DNA from: Pectobacterium polonicum | GTDB lineage: Bacteria; Pseudomonadota; Gammaproteobacteria; Enterobacterales; Enterobacteriaceae | NCBI RefSeq assembly: GCF_005497185.1 | Contig: NZ_RJTN01000003.1 | Coordinates: 248,001-312,000, forward strand | Length of the DNA stretch: 64,000 nucleotides | Direction: 5' to 3' | Shown here: in pieces, positions 50,081 to 62,822 of the stretch | Position numbering within the stretch: the first letter of the stretch is position 1 | How the letters are laid out: every line of letters begins with the position of its first letter | The notes under the pieces: generated by a model | Told to the model about the DNA's origin: nothing | The model's input: only the letters and a program-made list of their open reading frames with translations | Database searches by the model: none | Made by a program: the position numbers and the translations under genes

Positions 50081-50107
50081 AAAAAGGACGGGAATCCCGT
50101 CCTTTTT
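50081..50107. terminator. mpl/purA bidirectional terminator
   Basis: AAAAAGGACGGG pairs with CCCGTCCTTTTT across a 3-base loop. The symmetric A and T runs serve both convergent genes. Confidence 0.9.
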
Positions 50108-50139
50108 CATAGTTGCATCACCCATTAAGAATGGTGCAA

Positions 50140-51471
<1,332 letters not shown>

Positions 51472-51537
51472 CTACCATCTCATTTGGATGCTTTCAGTAC
51501 TTTTAGCACACGATTGCGCACATTTTTCCGCTTAATT

Positions 51538-51738
51538 TTAGCCACCCATCCGGCTACGCAACATGTAGTAGATCACGCACCCTGCAACAACTATTCCGCC
51601 GCCAAAACGGCGCAAAATATTATCCGGCAACTGTGCCATACCCAAAATCATCCGCCGCCAGAGGCGGGGAAACAGCAGCGGCCCCAGCCCTTCAAGCACC
51701 AACACCAGCCCAAGCGCCAGCCAAATCGTTGAATTCAT
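51538..51738 (-). CDS. yjeT: YjeT family small membrane protein (DUF2065)
   Basis: This 66-residue protein has two hydrophobic segments (about 4-24 and 45-62) joined by a basic loop LLFPRLWRRMILGMAQLPDNILRRFG. It is a full-length YjeT, conserved between hflC and purA in gammaproteobacteria. Its function is unknown. The ATG at 51738 has AGAGGTGG upstream (minus strand); a longer frame start at 51810 is not supported. Confidence 0.9.
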   Translation of the reverse strand: MNSTIWLALGLVLVLEGLGPLLFPRLWRRMILGMAQLPDNILRRFGGGIVVAGCVIYYMLRSRMGG

Positions 51739-51807
51739 AACCACCTCTTTTCCCACGCCAAGCACAAACGGGACTAAACCCTGTAAATGATCTCTGCCAG
51801 CAAACGA

Positions 51808-51838
51808 CAAAAAAAAGCCCGGAGAATAACCCGGGCTT
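51808..51838 (-). terminator. hflC terminator
   Basis: On the minus strand AAGCCCGG pairs with the CCGGGCTT side around an 8-base loop and is followed by TTTTTTTGTCG. It lies between hflC and yjeT. Confidence 0.85.
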
Positions 51839-51862
51839 GATAACGACGTCAGTTAATAGCGA

Positions 51863-52858
51863 TCAGCGGCGCGGTGCCATGCTGCTTTCCGGTGACTTCA
51901 TGTAGCGGAAGAAGTCGCTATCCGGGCTGAGAACCATCACGTCCTGATTATTACTGAAGCTACTTTCATACGCACGCAGGCTACGAACGAAAGAGTAGAA
52001 GTCAGGATCTTCACTGAATGCATTCGCAAACAATTTCGCTGCTTCGGCATCACCTTCACCGCGGGTGATTCGCCCTTGGCGCTCGGCTTCAGCCAGCGTA
52101 CGGGTCACTTCATAGTCTGCCGTTGCTTTCAGCTTTTCAGCCTCTTCCTGACCTTGTGAACGGTGGCGACGCGCTACCGCTTCACGCTCTGCACGCATAC
52201 GTTGATAAATAGCGTCAGACACTTCGGTTGGCAGGTTGATTTGCTTAATCCGCACATCGATAACTTCAATACCCAGCGCAGCCATACTGTTAGGGTTGAT
52301 GTGAGGTTCGTTGCTTGTCGTCTCTTTCTCAACGCGCGCAGCAGCCGAAGCAATCGCATTATCGGCCTCGGTGGTTTCACCCGTACCGGTATTCAGCGCT
52401 TCACGCACGTCCGACATCAGTTGACCACGTGAGTCGGTAACAATGCCTTTTACATCCAGACGACCAATCTCAGAACGCAGACGGTCACTGAATTTACGTT
52501 TCAGCAGCACTTCAGCCTGAGAGATGTCACCACCGCCCGTCGCCAGATAGTAGCGGCTGAAATCGCTGATACGCCATTTCAGATAGGAATCGACAATCAG
52601 GTCTTTCTGCTCTTTAGTGATGAAGCGGTCAGCCTGATTTTCCATCGTCTGAATACGCGCATCCAGCATTTTCACTGAGTCGATAAACGGAACCTTGAAC
52701 TGCAATCCCGGTGCATAAATCAGCGGCTTGTTTTCGTCATCACGCAGTACTTTACCAAAACGCATTACAATGCCGCGCTGGCCTTCCTGCACCACAAACA
52801 GTGACGCATAGACCACCATCAGTACCAGGATCAGGATAAATAGTAAGGGCTTACGCAT
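51863..52858 (-). CDS. hflC: FtsH protease modulator HflC
   Basis: This 331-residue SPFH/prohibitin-family protein has one N-terminal membrane segment (about residues 4-22, LLFILILVLMVVYASLFVV) and the rest in the periplasm. With HflK it forms the cage around FtsH that limits access of membrane substrates. The segment FGKVLRDDENKPLIYAPGLQFKVPFIDSV opens the SPFH domain, and the coiled region near AEREAVARRHRSQGQEEAEKLKA follows. It starts three bases after the hflK stop. Confidence 0.96.
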   Translation of the reverse strand: MRKPLLFILILVLMVVYASLFVVQEGQRGIVMRFGKVLRDDENKPLIYAPGLQFKVPFIDSVKMLDARIQTMENQADRFITKEQKDLIVDSYLKWRISDFSRYYLATGGGDISQAEVLLKRKFSDRLRSEIGRLDVKGIVTDSRGQLMSDVREALNTGTGETTEADNAIASAAARVEKETTSNEPHINPNSMAALGIEVIDVRIKQINLPTEVSDAIYQRMRAEREAVARRHRSQGQEEAEKLKATADYEVTRTLAEAERQGRITRGEGDAEAAKLFANAFSEDPDFYSFVRSLRAYESSFSNNQDVMVLSPDSDFFRYMKSPESSMAPRR

Positions 52859-52861
52859 CGA

Positions 52862-54115
52862 TTATTCTCTCCCTACTCGAGTGAAGTCATCACGCTGCGC
52901 ATTTGCTTTGCGCTGATCCATGATATTTCCATTGTTACTGCTGCGCGTTGGGTTGCTATTCGCCGCACTGCTGCTGTTACCAGGCAAACGCAGTGGGTTA
53001 GCGCTGCTGTTGCTTTGCGTATTTTCACTGCCTTGTCCACGCAGCATCTGATCCAACGGTAGCACCATCAGGTTACTTCCTTTGTCATTGACCAGAACTT
53101 TACGGGTATGGCTTAGTACGCGCTCCATCGTTTCAATATACAAACGCTCGCGGGTAATTTCCGGTGCCGCTTTATATTCCGGTAATACGCGGGCAAAGCG
53201 GGCAACTTCACCTTGAGCTTCCAGAACGGTACGGGTTTTATAAGCGCGAGACTCTTCCAGAATACGCTGAGCCTGACCGTTGGCGCGCGGCTGCACTTCA
53301 TTCGCGTACGCTTCCGCTTCACGAATGTATTGCTGCTCGTTTTCACGCGCGGCAATGGCATCATCAAACGCGGCCTTCACTTCTTCCGGTGGACGAGCGG
53401 TCTGGAAGTTGACGTCCAGCAGCGTGATCCCCATGTTGTACGGACGAACAGTTTCTTCCAGTACACGCTGGGTATCCGTACGCACAATGGTACGGCCTTC
53501 AGTCAAAATTTTGTCCATCGTGTACTTACCAATAACGCCGCGCAGCGCGCTGTCAGTCGCCTGACGCAGGCTGTCATCCGCATTGGTTACGCTGAACAGA
53601 TATTGTTCAGGCTGTGTGACACGATACTGTACGTTCATTTCAACGCGCACGACGTTTTCATCCGATGTCAACATCACACCTGACGTCGCCAGTTCGCGTA
53701 CCGACTCAACGTTCACCGCGCGAACCGAGTCGATAAAGGAGGGTTTCCAGTTAAGACCCGGCCCAACCAGATGGCTGAACTTACCAAAGCGCGTGACGAC
53801 ACCGCGTTCCGCTTCTTTAATGGTATAGAAACCCGTAGCAGCCCAGATGACAACCGCGGCGACGGCAGCGATACCGACGATCCGGCCACCCAGTGCTGGG
53901 CCGCCAGAATTTCCGCTGTTGTTCGAGCCTGAACCTTTCCCGCCACCCAGATCGCTGAGTTTTTTACTCAGCTTACGGAAGATGTCGTCCAGATCCGGAG
54001 GCCCCTGATCTCGGCCACCTTTATTATTATTTCCGCCAGAGTTGCCGCCATTATTGCTGCTGCTCCCCCACGGGTCGCGGTCTTGTCCGTTATTACCGGG
54101 CTGATTCCACGCCAT
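52862..54115 (-). CDS. hflK: FtsH protease modulator HflK
   Basis: This 417-residue partner of HflC has a Gly/Asn-rich cytoplasmic N-terminus (about 1-75), one membrane segment at about 78-98 (IVGIAAVAAVVIWAATGFY), an SPFH domain and a Ser/Asn-rich C-terminal tail. The repeated SSNNGGNSGGNNN run is low-complexity but matches the family. It lies 96 bp after hflX and directly before hflC in the classic amiB-mutL-miaA-hfq-hflXKC order. Confidence 0.96.
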   Translation of the reverse strand: MAWNQPGNNGQDRDPWGSSSNNGGNSGGNNNKGGRDQGPPDLDDIFRKLSKKLSDLGGGKGSGSNNSGNSGGPALGGRIVGIAAVAAVVIWAATGFYTIKEAERGVVTRFGKFSHLVGPGLNWKPSFIDSVRAVNVESVRELATSGVMLTSDENVVRVEMNVQYRVTQPEQYLFSVTNADDSLRQATDSALRGVIGKYTMDKILTEGRTIVRTDTQRVLEETVRPYNMGITLLDVNFQTARPPEEVKAAFDDAIAARENEQQYIREAEAYANEVQPRANGQAQRILEESRAYKTRTVLEAQGEVARFARVLPEYKAAPEITRERLYIETMERVLSHTRKVLVNDKGSNLMVLPLDQMLRGQGSENTQSNSSANPLRLPGNSSSAANSNPTRSSNNGNIMDQRKANAQRDDFTRVGRE

Positions 54116-54211
54116 GTTTTAGCTCCATTCTTTATGATAGGTGTTCTTCAGGTTCAATATCCCAGAGTCCGTCAGACTATTTCGCCGTACAGACTGTATC
54201 TACCAGTCAAA

Positions 54212-55492
54212 TCAGACAATATAGTCCATCAGTTCCTGCTCTTTTTTGCAGAGGCGGTGCCAGTCGGCAATCGGCATACGAATAACCAAACCAATTTGCC
54301 CATCCTCTTCAATCCATTCTTTTTCTATTGCCTGAAGCTGGTAAAAACGACTACGCAAGCGTCCTGCCTGCGGGGGAAGATGCAACGTATGTTGTGCGAT
54401 TTCCCCGGAAAGCCGCTCAGTCAATGCCTGAAATAACAACGGAATACCGTCGCCAGTCTGTGCTGAAAGCCAGACCCGTACCGGTAGATTCTCTTCGTTG
54501 CGATCGATACGCGGAACGAAATCATCCAGCATATCAATCTTGTTCATTACCAACAGCGCAGGTATCTCATCCGCTTCGATTTCCGCCAGTACGTCATGAA
54601 CCGCCTCGATGTTCTCGTCAAGACGAGGATCGGCGGCATCAACAACGTGCAACAGCAGTGAGGCTTGACGTGTTTCCTGTAATGTAGCCTTAAACGCAGC
54701 CACCAAATCGTGGGGTAACTGACGGATAAAACCTACGGTATCCGCCAGCACTGTATCACCGACATCATCCACCTCAATGCGGCGTAATGTTGGGTCCAGT
54801 GTGGCAAATAACTGATCGGCGGCATAAACGCCCGCCGATGTAATCTTGTTAAACAGCGTGGATTTACCGGCGTTGGTATAGCCCACCAGCGAAACAGTGG
54901 GAACATCGGCACGAACCCGCGACCGACGTCCTTGTTCACGCTGCTTTTCTACCCGTTCGAGACGCGACAGTATCTGAGAGATACGATTACGCAATAAACG
55001 GCGATCCGTTTCAAGCTGGGTTTCACCTGGGCCACGTAAACCGATACCGCCTTTCTGGCGTTCAAGGTGCGTCCAACCGCGAACCAGTCGGGTCGCAAGG
55101 TGACGCAGTTGTGCCAGTTCTACCTGTAATTTCCCCTCGTGAGTACGCGCACGCTGGGCAAAAATATCTAAAATCAGTCCGGTACGATCGATCACCCGGC
55201 ACTCACACAAACGCTCCAGGTTACGTTCCTGAGCCGGCGTCAGCGCGTGATCAAACAGCACGACAAACGCGCCAGTTTCTTTCACTACCTGAGCAATTTC
55301 TTCGGCTTTGCCCTCCCCGACAAAATACTTGGGGTGAGGTGCCTTACGACTACCAGTAACCACCTGCAAAGATTCAATACCGGCTGAAGAAACCAGAGAT
55401 TCAAACTCTAGCAGATCGTCCGTATCTCTATCTTGCGAGAAAAAAATATGAACTAATATGGCCCGTTCACCTGATTCATAACGGTCAAACAA
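54212..55492 (-). CDS. hflX: Ribosome-associated GTPase HflX
   Basis: This 426-residue GTPase splits stalled 70S ribosomes under stress. The N-terminal HflX domain has the glycine-rich [15 protein letters not shown], and the G domain has G1 [12 protein letters not shown] (about 204-215), G3 [12 protein letters not shown] and G4 VMNKIDML. It lies 94 bp after hfq. Confidence 0.96.
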   Translation of the reverse strand: MFDRYESGERAILVHIFFSQDRDTDDLLEFESLVSSAGIESLQVVTGSRKAPHPKYFVGEGKAEEIAQVVKETGAFVVLFDHALTPAQERNLERLCECRVIDRTGLILDIFAQRARTHEGKLQVELAQLRHLATRLVRGWTHLERQKGGIGLRGPGETQLETDRRLLRNRISQILSRLERVEKQREQGRRSRVRADVPTVSLVGYTNAGKSTLFNKITSAGVYAADQLFATLDPTLRRIEVDDVGDTVLADTVGFIRQLPHDLVAAFKATLQETRQASLLLHVVDAADPRLDENIEAVHDVLAEIEADEIPALLVMNKIDMLDDFVPRIDRNEENLPVRVWLSAQTGDGIPLLFQALTERLSGEIAQHTLHLPPQAGRLRSRFYQLQAIEKEWIEEDGQIGLVIRMPIADWHRLCKKEQELMDYIV

Positions 55493-55586
55493 GCGAGTAA
55501 CCTCTCAAACGAGCAAAAAACACCACAGCGAAGGAGCCGAGCGATGCGTCCAGCTCTCCCGCGCCGTGGTGAATTGACAATACGCC

Positions 55587-55886
55587 TTATTCAGCGTCAT
55601 CAGCATCCTGCGACTGTTGCTGCGCAGTCGTGTTACTACCATGATAGTTGCTACCGCCGCCTGGATTGTTGCTATGGTGAGACACTGGGCGAGAAGGAAC
55701 AACTGTAGAGATGGCATGTTTATAAACCATCTGACTGACCGTGTTTTTCAACAAAATCACGAACTGATCGAAAGATTCGATCTGACCTTGCAGCTTAATA
55801 CCGTTCACCAAATAAATCGAAACCGGAACACGTTCACGACGCAAAGCGTTCAAGAACGGATCTTGCAAAGATTGCCCCTTAGCCAT
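55587..55886 (-). CDS. hfq: RNA chaperone Hfq
   Basis: This 99-residue protein has the Sm1 and Sm2 motifs ([20 protein letters not shown] and [14 protein letters not shown]) and a short Gly/Asn/Gln-rich C-terminal tail. It forms a hexamer and pairs small RNAs with mRNAs. It lies between hflX and miaA, 113 bp from miaA, as in all enterobacteria. No target small RNA gene was found in this window. Confidence 0.97.
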   Translation of the reverse strand: MAKGQSLQDPFLNALRRERVPVSIYLVNGIKLQGQIESFDQFVILLKNTVSQMVYKHAISTVVPSRPVSHHSNNPGGGSNYHGSNTTAQQQSQDADDAE

Positions 55887-55999
55887 TCTATATTTTCCTT
55901 ATTTGTATGTTGTTTGTAACAAAGAACCCTATGGCTCTAAAATAACGGTGTAAAAAAACTTGCACGCTGAGACTCATCGATTGTACACAATCACCCAAC

Positions 56000-56941
56000 C
56001 TATGCACTAACAACCTCTATTACCTCGTCCAGTGCTTCCGTCGGTTTTTCGCTATCCAACCAGCAGACATCATCCCAACCGCGCAGCCAGGTCATTTGCC
56101 GTTTCGCTAACTGACGCGTCGCACAAATGCCTCGATAAACCATCTCATCGTAATCAATTTCACCGGATAAATATGACCACATCTGGCGGTAACCAACACA
56201 ACGAATAGAGGGCATATTCGTATGAAGATCCTGCCGGGCAAACAATATCCGGGCTTCTTTCTCAAAACCCGCTGCCAACATCTGATGAAAACGCTGTTCA
56301 ATTCGCTGATGCAACAATTCACGCGTCGCCGGGGCGATAGCAAACTGATGAACCTGATAGGGCAGTGCATCGCCAGACGTTTTTGTCAGCTCAGTTAAAG
56401 TGTTACCTGAAACGAAAAAAACTTCCAGTGCTCGCGAGAGTCTCTGCGGATCATTTGGATGAATCCGAATTGCCGCTACCGGGTCGATCTCACTAAGTTG
56501 CCGATGCATTGCTTCCCAACCGACTTCTTTTGCCTGCTCTTCAATGCGCTGACGCACCGCAGCATCGGCTGACGGCAGAGGAGAAAGCCCCTCCAGCAGC
56601 GTCTTGAAATACAGCATCGTCCCCCCGACCAGAAGGGGAATGCGCCCGGCGGCGATAATCTCCGCCATCTCGCGTAGCGCATCGCGGCGAAAATCAGCCG
56701 CAGAATAGGATTCAGCCGGATCGAGAATATCAATTAACCGATGCGGTGCCTGCGCCAGTTCTTCTGCGCTTGGCTTCGCCGTCCCGATATCCATACCTTT
56801 ATAGATGAGGGCGGAATCAACGCTAATCAACTCCACTGGCAAATATTCTCGTAACGCCATTGCCAATGCCGTTTTTCCTGACGCAGTCGGCCCCATAATG
56901 AAAATAGCGGGCGGCAACGACGTTTTTTCTACATCACTCAT
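56000..56941 (-). CDS. miaA: tRNA dimethylallyltransferase MiaA
   Basis: This 313-residue enzyme adds a dimethylallyl group to A37 of tRNAs that read codons starting with U. The P-loop is GPTASGKT at residues 17-24, with [18 protein letters not shown] and DILDP just after it; the tRNA-binding part includes [16 protein letters not shown]. It overlaps the end of mutL by eight bases, so translation is coupled. Confidence 0.96.
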   Translation of the reverse strand: MSDVEKTSLPPAIFIMGPTASGKTALAMALREYLPVELISVDSALIYKGMDIGTAKPSAEELAQAPHRLIDILDPAESYSAADFRRDALREMAEIIAAGRIPLLVGGTMLYFKTLLEGLSPLPSADAAVRQRIEEQAKEVGWEAMHRQLSEIDPVAAIRIHPNDPQRLSRALEVFFVSGNTLTELTKTSGDALPYQVHQFAIAPATRELLHQRIEQRFHQMLAAGFEKEARILFARQDLHTNMPSIRCVGYRQMWSYLSGEIDYDEMVYRGICATRQLAKRQMTWLRGWDDVCWLDSEKPTEALDEVIEVVSA

Positions 56942-58916
56942 GCTTTAACGCCTTGATGGCATCCTGGATGTCCATCATAAATAAAAGTTCAGACGGTGGC
57001 GCTTTCGCCAGTTGCGGACAAAGCCGTTCGACATCCGCCAGTAATTGTATAGCCTGAGAATGGCTCCAGTTATCCTGCTCGCTCTGCAATCGCGTTGCCA
57101 TCCACGATGCTAACGCGCCAGACTCCACCTGCTGTGACTCAACCGTCTGATTGTCGGCCAGATAGCCTATCAGTTCAGAGATCAAGTTTTGTAAATTTTG
57201 TTGGCGCAATGGTAAAGGTACAGCACGCAACGTGGCACGCTGTGACTCAACCAATACATCAATACCAAAATGCGTCAGCAAAGCATGATGGGTAGACAAC
57301 ACGTTCAGTTCGGATTTGCTTAGCGTCAGCCGCTGAGGAATCAGTAACGGCTGTGCCCGTAGCCCCTCTTCAGACGGCGTTAATTGCACGACCTTCAGAT
57401 AACGCTCAGCAACGGAAAGCGACAGCATCGCCAATCCTTTATGGTACTCCAACAGCGCATAGCACGGCGGATATACCGTCAGCACTCGGCCAAAACCGCT
57501 CGATTGACTTTCCAACGGGGACTCAACGGGCGCACGTTGCCTATTATTGTTGGCGGTGGTGTCCGCTGCGGTTCGCGTCAATGAGGCATCATGCAATATC
57601 GCAGGGGAGGCAGCGGTATCTGCCGAGGCAATAGTCGGCGGCTCGTCAGACGATGGTAGGCTATCTGTCGGTTGCAGCAGTGCCTTATACAGCTCGCCCT
57701 GCTTTCTCTGATACGGATTCTCCGGCTGATAGCCAGAATAGGCAGCTTCTCGCGCCTGACCAGAATGACCCGTACGCGGCGTTTTCTCCCCAGCCGAAGA
57801 TGGCTTTTCAGTACGCGATGGCTGGGCAAAGTGGTTTTCACCAGCGGCGGAACGGTTCTCCTGCTGCCACTGTACAGGCTTCCCGGTTTCCGGCTCTGTC
57901 ATGCCAAGCCCCGGCGCGGATGCCTGCTGTAGCACGGACATCACGGCCTGATAGATAAAGTCATGCACCAGACGAGCCTGATGGAACCGTACCTCATGCT
58001 TGGCAGGATGAACGTTGACATCAACCTGATGCGGATCGATCTCCAGATACAGCACATAAGCGGGCTGCTGATCGTCACTAAGCTGGTCTTGATAAGCCTG
58101 CCGGATAGCATGATTAATCAATCGATCGCGCATCATGCGCTGGTTTACGTAGCAATACTGCATGTCAGGCAGTTGCTTGGCACCAACCGGATCGGCAACC
58201 CAGCCATGAATAGTGAGATCGCCATGCTGCCATGACACCGCCAATGCATGTTGCAGGAACGTCGCACCGCAGATGTTGCCCAACCGACGTTCATACTGGC
58301 TTTTATCCGGTGCCGCTCGATACTGCCGCATCAGCTTACCGTTATGATGCAGCGTGATGGCAACATCAAAACGTGCCAGCGCAATGCGGCGCACCACCTC
58401 ATCAATATGGGTAAATTCGGTTTTCTCGGTGCGCATAAATTTGCGGCGAGCGGGCGTGTTATAAAACAGATCCAGCACTTCCAGCGTGGTGCCTACAGGG
58501 TGGGCAGCAGGTTTAACCGTTACCGCCATATCGCGCCCTTCGGCATAGGCCTGCCAGGCCTCGGACTGTTCAGCAGTGCGTGATGTTAGGGTTAAACGGG
58601 AGACGGAGCTGATACTCGCCAGCGCTTCGCCGCGAAACCCCATGCTGACAATCGCTTCCAGATCGTCGAGCGTCGCGATTTTACTGGTCGCATGACGGGC
58701 AAGCGCTAACGTTAACTCATCCTTTCCGATGCCTGAACCATTGTCACGGATACGAATCAGCTTCGCACCACCGCGTTCAATGTCGATATCAATCCGAGTC
58801 GCCCCTGCATCCAGACTGTTTTCCACCAGTTCCTTCACGACCGAAGCCGGACGTTCAACCACTTCCCCGGCAGCAATCTGGTTAGCCAACTGCGGTGGCA
58901 ACACCTGAATCGGCAT
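56934..58916 (-). CDS. mutL: DNA mismatch repair protein MutL
   Basis: This 660-residue protein has the N-terminal GHKL ATPase domain with [39 protein letters not shown] and [13 protein letters not shown], a Pro/Ser-rich linker at about 340-465 and the C-terminal dimerisation domain. No endonuclease motif DQHA(X)2E(X)4E is seen, as expected in enterobacteria with MutH. It lies between amiB (51 bp) and miaA (8-base overlap). Confidence 0.96.
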   Translation of the reverse strand: MPIQVLPPQLANQIAAGEVVERPASVVKELVENSLDAGATRIDIDIERGGAKLIRIRDNGSGIGKDELTLALARHATSKIATLDDLEAIVSMGFRGEALASISSVSRLTLTSRTAEQSEAWQAYAEGRDMAVTVKPAAHPVGTTLEVLDLFYNTPARRKFMRTEKTEFTHIDEVVRRIALARFDVAITLHHNGKLMRQYRAAPDKSQYERRLGNICGATFLQHALAVSWQHGDLTIHGWVADPVGAKQLPDMQYCYVNQRMMRDRLINHAIRQAYQDQLSDDQQPAYVLYLEIDPHQVDVNVHPAKHEVRFHQARLVHDFIYQAVMSVLQQASAPGLGMTEPETGKPVQWQQENRSAAGENHFAQPSRTEKPSSAGEKTPRTGHSGQAREAAYSGYQPENPYQRKQGELYKALLQPTDSLPSSDEPPTIASADTAASPAILHDASLTRTAADTTANNNRQRAPVESPLESQSSGFGRVLTVYPPCYALLEYHKGLAMLSLSVAERYLKVVQLTPSEEGLRAQPLLIPQRLTLSKSELNVLSTHHALLTHFGIDVLVESQRATLRAVPLPLRQQNLQNLISELIGYLADNQTVESQQVESGALASWMATRLQSEQDNWSHSQAIQLLADVERLCPQLAKAPPSELLFMMDIQDAIKALKHE

Positions 58917-58967
58917 GGCGTATTCCTCTTACTATCCTCAATCTATCGACATCGTCAGCATGAAGAA

Positions 58968-60629
58968 TCAGGCGGACGGTATAATCAGCGTTTGCCCCAG
59001 CTGTACCGAACCGGAACGCAGATTATTTGCCTGTTGAATATCTTTCATGCTGACACCGTAACGGGCAGCGATCGCACTCAGGCTATCACCCTTTACGACC
59101 TTATGCCTCACCGGCGCTGCTTTTTTGGGCGCTGGCGTTGACGCCGTCTGTTTCGTTCCGGTAGCCGGAATATTCAGGCGCTGCCCAACCCAGACGATAT
59201 CCTTGTTCAGCTTATTCACGTCACGCATTGCCGCGAGGCTGACACCATAACGCCGTGCAATCGAAGAAAGTGTTTCGCCACGCGCAACAGTATGACGCGT
59301 GCTGCCCGCACTCGCTTTTGCCGTACTGACGTTATCGCTCGACGTTGTTGTATTACTTGCCGCCGACTGTAGTGGGCGGCTTTCCTGCTTTGGGAGGGAT
59401 TGCATCGGATGCGTCTGGAAGTAACTTCTCAGCCCCTGATAAATCGCATTGGCGATTTTTTCCTGATAATCGTTGCTTCCTAACAGCCGCTCTTCCGAGA
59501 GATTAGTGATAAACCCGGTTTCCACCAGCAGAGAAGGAATATCCGGTGAGCGCAACACACCCAGGCTGGCATGCTCTGGCCGCCGTTTATGCAAACCTCC
59601 AACACGCTGGAGCTCACGCAGCACCTTGGTCGCCACGTCATACCCAACGCGCTGGGAGTGGCCAAATTGCAGATCCAGCACCGCCTGACTGAGGTAAGGA
59701 TCGGCACCGCTGTTCGCCAGCAAATCGCCCGCGCCGCCCAATAATTCAGACTGTTTCTCGTGCTGTTCCAGCCAGTTAGCCATTTCACTATTCGCACGGC
59801 GGTTGGATAGCACCCAGACCGAAGCACCTTTAGCATTGCGGTTCGGCGCAGCATCGGCGTGGATCGACACTAACAGGTTCGCGCCCTGCTTACGCGCCAC
59901 GTCCGAACGCCCCATGACGGAGATAAAGTAATCGCCGTCGCGCGTTAATACCCCTTTAAATGCCGGATCGTTATTCAGCAAAGCTTGTAGCTTACGGGCA
60001 ATAGAAATGGTGACATTTTTCTCCCGCAGCCCGTTCGTGCCAATCGCGCCAGGATCTTGTCCACCGTGACCGGCATCAATCGCTACAACAACGCGTTCAT
60101 TTCCCTGCCGGGCTGGCGACGGCGAACCGCCGCTCACGACGACCGTCGGCTTGTTGGTAAACGGATTCTTTGCGGGTTCTGCCGGCGCACGATTTTGCTG
60201 CCGTGAAACAGGGGGCGTTGGGGCTTGTGCCGTTTTCGCGTTGTCACCCGTGATGGTGAAGACGACAACGTAACCCGAACCTTCTTTTTGCGTCACCGCC
60301 CGCGTTTTGGCCGCCTGCGTTAAATCCAGCACCAAACGCAGGCTTTGTGCATCCTGTGCATTGCTGGTTCGCACGCGCTTAATCAGATTTTGCCCGCTGA
60401 AATCTAACGGCAGCCCCTGAATGACGCCGCTCTGGCGAATATCGATAACCACTCTGGCAGGGTTGCTGAGCGGGAAAAAGGCATAAATCGGCTGGCCGCT
60501 AAAGCTTAATCGCACTGTGGCTTGGCCTGACGCGTTATCCACCTTGATATCCGACAGATTGGCGGCCAACGCCGATCCCGCAAGCAATAGCCATACGCCG
60601 ATGAACAGCGTAACCATACGACTCATCAT
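58968..60629 (-). CDS. amiB: N-acetylmuramoyl-L-alanine amidase AmiB
   Basis: This 553-residue periplasmic zinc amidase splits septal peptidoglycan in cell separation. A signal peptide of about 22 residues (ending GSALA) is followed by an AMIN domain (about 25-125), the Amidase_3 domain with [17 protein letters not shown] (about 180) and VETGFITN, and two LysM repeats at about 442-487 and 508-552 ([20 protein letters not shown] and [20 protein letters not shown]). E. coli AmiB has one to two LysM. The ATG overlaps the tsaE stop (ATGA); a second in-frame ATG follows at once. Confidence 0.95.
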   Translation of the reverse strand: MMSRMVTLFIGVWLLLAGSALAANLSDIKVDNASGQATVRLSFSGQPIYAFFPLSNPARVVIDIRQSGVIQGLPLDFSGQNLIKRVRTSNAQDAQSLRLVLDLTQAAKTRAVTQKEGSGYVVVFTITGDNAKTAQAPTPPVSRQQNRAPAEPAKNPFTNKPTVVVSGGSPSPARQGNERVVVAIDAGHGGQDPGAIGTNGLREKNVTISIARKLQALLNNDPAFKGVLTRDGDYFISVMGRSDVARKQGANLLVSIHADAAPNRNAKGASVWVLSNRRANSEMANWLEQHEKQSELLGGAGDLLANSGADPYLSQAVLDLQFGHSQRVGYDVATKVLRELQRVGGLHKRRPEHASLGVLRSPDIPSLLVETGFITNLSEERLLGSNDYQEKIANAIYQGLRSYFQTHPMQSLPKQESRPLQSAASNTTTSSDNVSTAKASAGSTRHTVARGETLSSIARRYGVSLAAMRDVNKLNKDIVWVGQRLNIPATGTKQTASTPAPKKAAPVRHKVVKGDSLSAIAARYGVSMKDIQQANNLRSGSVQLGQTLIIPSA

Positions 60630-61108
60630 GATTCTGTTGTTCCTGGCTGAAGAGAAAAACGGTGTAACATCGCGTCTCCCGTAGCAGAGACAGCGGACAG
60701 TTCAGCCTGTCGGCCCTCATCCTGATAGCGCAAATGCAGCTCGATATCCGCGTCGGGCAGCACGCCAGCGCCCTGCTGCGGCCACTCAATCAGGCAAATA
60801 GCATCCTGCGTCAGGTAATCCCGAATCCCCATAAACTCCAACTCTTCCGGGTCGGCCAGTCGATAGAGATCAAAGTGGTAAACAGCCAGTGGAGACAACG
60901 CATAAGGTTCCACCAACGTATAAGTAGGACTTTTGACATTGCCCTGGTGACCGCGCGCCTGTAGGAAGCCGCGACTAAACGTCGTTTTCCCCGCGCCGAG
61001 ATCGCCATAAAGATGGATAACACAAGCGCCGTCACAGGCTTTCGCCAGTGCAGTGCCTAATGAAATGGTTGCTGCCTCATCAGGCAGAAGTAAGACTATT
61101 TTTTTCAT
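60626..61108 (-). CDS. tsaE: tRNA threonylcarbamoyladenosine synthesis ATPase TsaE
   Basis: This 160-residue ATPase works with TsaB and TsaD to make t6A37 in ANN-decoding tRNAs. The P-loop [10 protein letters not shown] lies at residues 35-44 and the second motif [10 protein letters not shown] near 60, followed by [17 protein letters not shown]. It lies 39 bp after nnr and overlaps amiB by four bases. Confidence 0.95.
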   Translation of the reverse strand: MKKIVLLLPDEAATISLGTALAKACDGACVIHLYGDLGAGKTTFSRGFLQARGHQGNVKSPTYTLVEPYALSPLAVYHFDLYRLADPEELEFMGIRDYLTQDAICLIEWPQQGAGVLPDADIELHLRYQDEGRQAELSAVSATGDAMLHRFSLQPGTTES

Positions 61109-61147
61109 TCTATTGTTCTAAAAACATAAGTTCTAAAAACATCGGCG

Positions 61148-62677
61148 CTAAAAAAACACCCGATCAGGATTCACATATCGGAACAGCACGGGCAGTAAAT
61201 CGGTTGCCAGCATACCCCGGGTACCACGTTGCGCTGCCAGCCAGTCGGCCGCCGCACCATGTACGACACACCCTGCACAAGCAGCATCATACAGCGAGAG
61301 CTTTTGTGCCAGCAAACCACCGACAATACCCGATAGCACATCCCCCATTCCCCCCGTCGCCATGCCGGGGTTTCCCACATCAGCAATAGCAACCTCTCCT
61401 TGCTGGCTGGCAATCACCGTTCCCGCACCTTTTAATACGACAACACCGCCATAGCGTTTTACCAGCTTTGTCGCCGCAAGTAAGCGATCACTTTCAATAT
61501 CAGATACGCGGCAATTCAGTAAACGTGCCGCCTCGCCGGGGTGAGGTGTCAGCACGCGATTCTGCCGCTTATGCGGATTGATTGCCAGTAGGTTAAGTGC
61601 ATCCGCGTCCCATAACATGGGTTTGTTACAATTTTCTGTCAGACGCAGCGCGTTTTTACCCCATTCATCTTGTCCTAAACCGGGTCCAATCACCACGACA
61701 TCGGCCCATTCCACCCCCTGTCGCAGCGTATCTGTCGTCAATTCTTGCACCATCAGCTCAGGTCGAGCCGTCAGAAACGCGGATTGATATTGTTTGTGAG
61801 TAAGTACTCGCACTAAGCCTGCGCCGCTGTGTAAGGCCGCATCGGCAGCCATCAGTGCCGCACCGCCTAAACCCGCGTTGCCGCCGACCACCAACAGCCT
61901 GCCGTTATCCCCTTTATGTTGTCCGGCGGGACGAGGCGCCAGCCATTCGGGAAGCTGTGCCGCCGTCAGCCGCCGGATCGGCGCAGTTTGGTCACCCAAC
62001 CACGTCTGCAATCCTAGCGAGTGATAATGCAATAATCCTACCTGCTCACGCGCGCGGCCAGTCAGTAACCCCGGCTTCAGCGCGATAAACGCCACCGTCT
62101 GTGCCGCACAGATCGCAACACCAGCACAGGCACCCGTTTCGGCATCTAAGCCAGAGGGAATATCGAGTGAAACAATAGGGGCGGGATAGGCATTCGCCTG
62201 CGTAATTAACGCCGCATAGGGTGCACGCGGGGCAGCAGAAAGTCCGGTTCCCAGTAGAGCATCCACAATGAGATCGATCCCGTCAGGCCACGACGTGTCA
62301 CCCCCCAGCGCACAAACCTCTTCAATATGACCGCCCTGCTCCAGCCAGCGCTGCCGAGCAAGACGGGCGTCATCAGGCAGCAATTTGTCACTGATGCAGG
62401 CAACAACATCCACCTCAATGCCCGCCGCCAGCGCTAAACTGGCGACCACATAGCCATCGCCACCGTTATTGCCGTGCCCAGCCAGCACTCGCCAGCGTCG
62501 GGCAGAGGGATAACATTGTCGAGCCACCTGAAATGCGGCGTCTCCCGCACGCTGCATCAACTCCCACAATGAAAGCCCTGATTCACGGGCTGCACCAGCC
62601 TCTTCACGGCGTACCCACTCGGCGTAAAACACCGAGTCGGGTAACTCATCCTCTCGCTTCCAAACGTGACCCGTCAT
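61148..62677 (-). CDS. nnr: Bifunctional NAD(P)H-hydrate epimerase/dehydratase
   Basis: This 509-residue enzyme repairs damaged NAD(P)H. The N-terminal epimerase (YjeF_N, about 1-230) has VLAGHGNNGGDGYVVA and VDIPSGLDAETG; the C-terminal ADP-dependent dehydratase (ribokinase fold, about 240-505) has HKGDNGRLLVVGG, VIGPGLGQDEWGK, TPHPGEAARLL and GMATGGMGDVLSG. The ATG at 62677 was chosen because it matches the usual N-terminus; the frame stays open to 62824 but that part overlaps the queG promoter region and lacks family similarity. Confidence 0.95.
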   Translation of the reverse strand: MTGHVWKREDELPDSVFYAEWVRREEAGAARESGLSLWELMQRAGDAAFQVARQCYPSARRWRVLAGHGNNGGDGYVVASLALAAGIEVDVVACISDKLLPDDARLARQRWLEQGGHIEEVCALGGDTSWPDGIDLIVDALLGTGLSAAPRAPYAALITQANAYPAPIVSLDIPSGLDAETGACAGVAICAAQTVAFIALKPGLLTGRAREQVGLLHYHSLGLQTWLGDQTAPIRRLTAAQLPEWLAPRPAGQHKGDNGRLLVVGGNAGLGGAALMAADAALHSGAGLVRVLTHKQYQSAFLTARPELMVQELTTDTLRQGVEWADVVVIGPGLGQDEWGKNALRLTENCNKPMLWDADALNLLAINPHKRQNRVLTPHPGEAARLLNCRVSDIESDRLLAATKLVKRYGGVVVLKGAGTVIASQQGEVAIADVGNPGMATGGMGDVLSGIVGGLLAQKLSLYDAACAGCVVHGAAADWLAAQRGTRGMLATDLLPVLFRYVNPDRVFF

Positions 62678-62822
62678 TCTTTGCTCTTGGTCTTCATTAC
62701 AATGACTTAAAATTAGCAAGCAACCTAAACCACCGCCAGCATTCCGCGCTTCTCGGCAGGCATCGGCTACACCGCGCGGATATGGTAATATCACCACGTC
62801 TTGTTTATTTCTGTGGCCCATC

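Noticed and set aside
52862-54115. Asn/Gly/Ser repeats in HflK as a possible new repeat domain
   Set aside because: Low-complexity termini are usual for HflK in enterobacteria.
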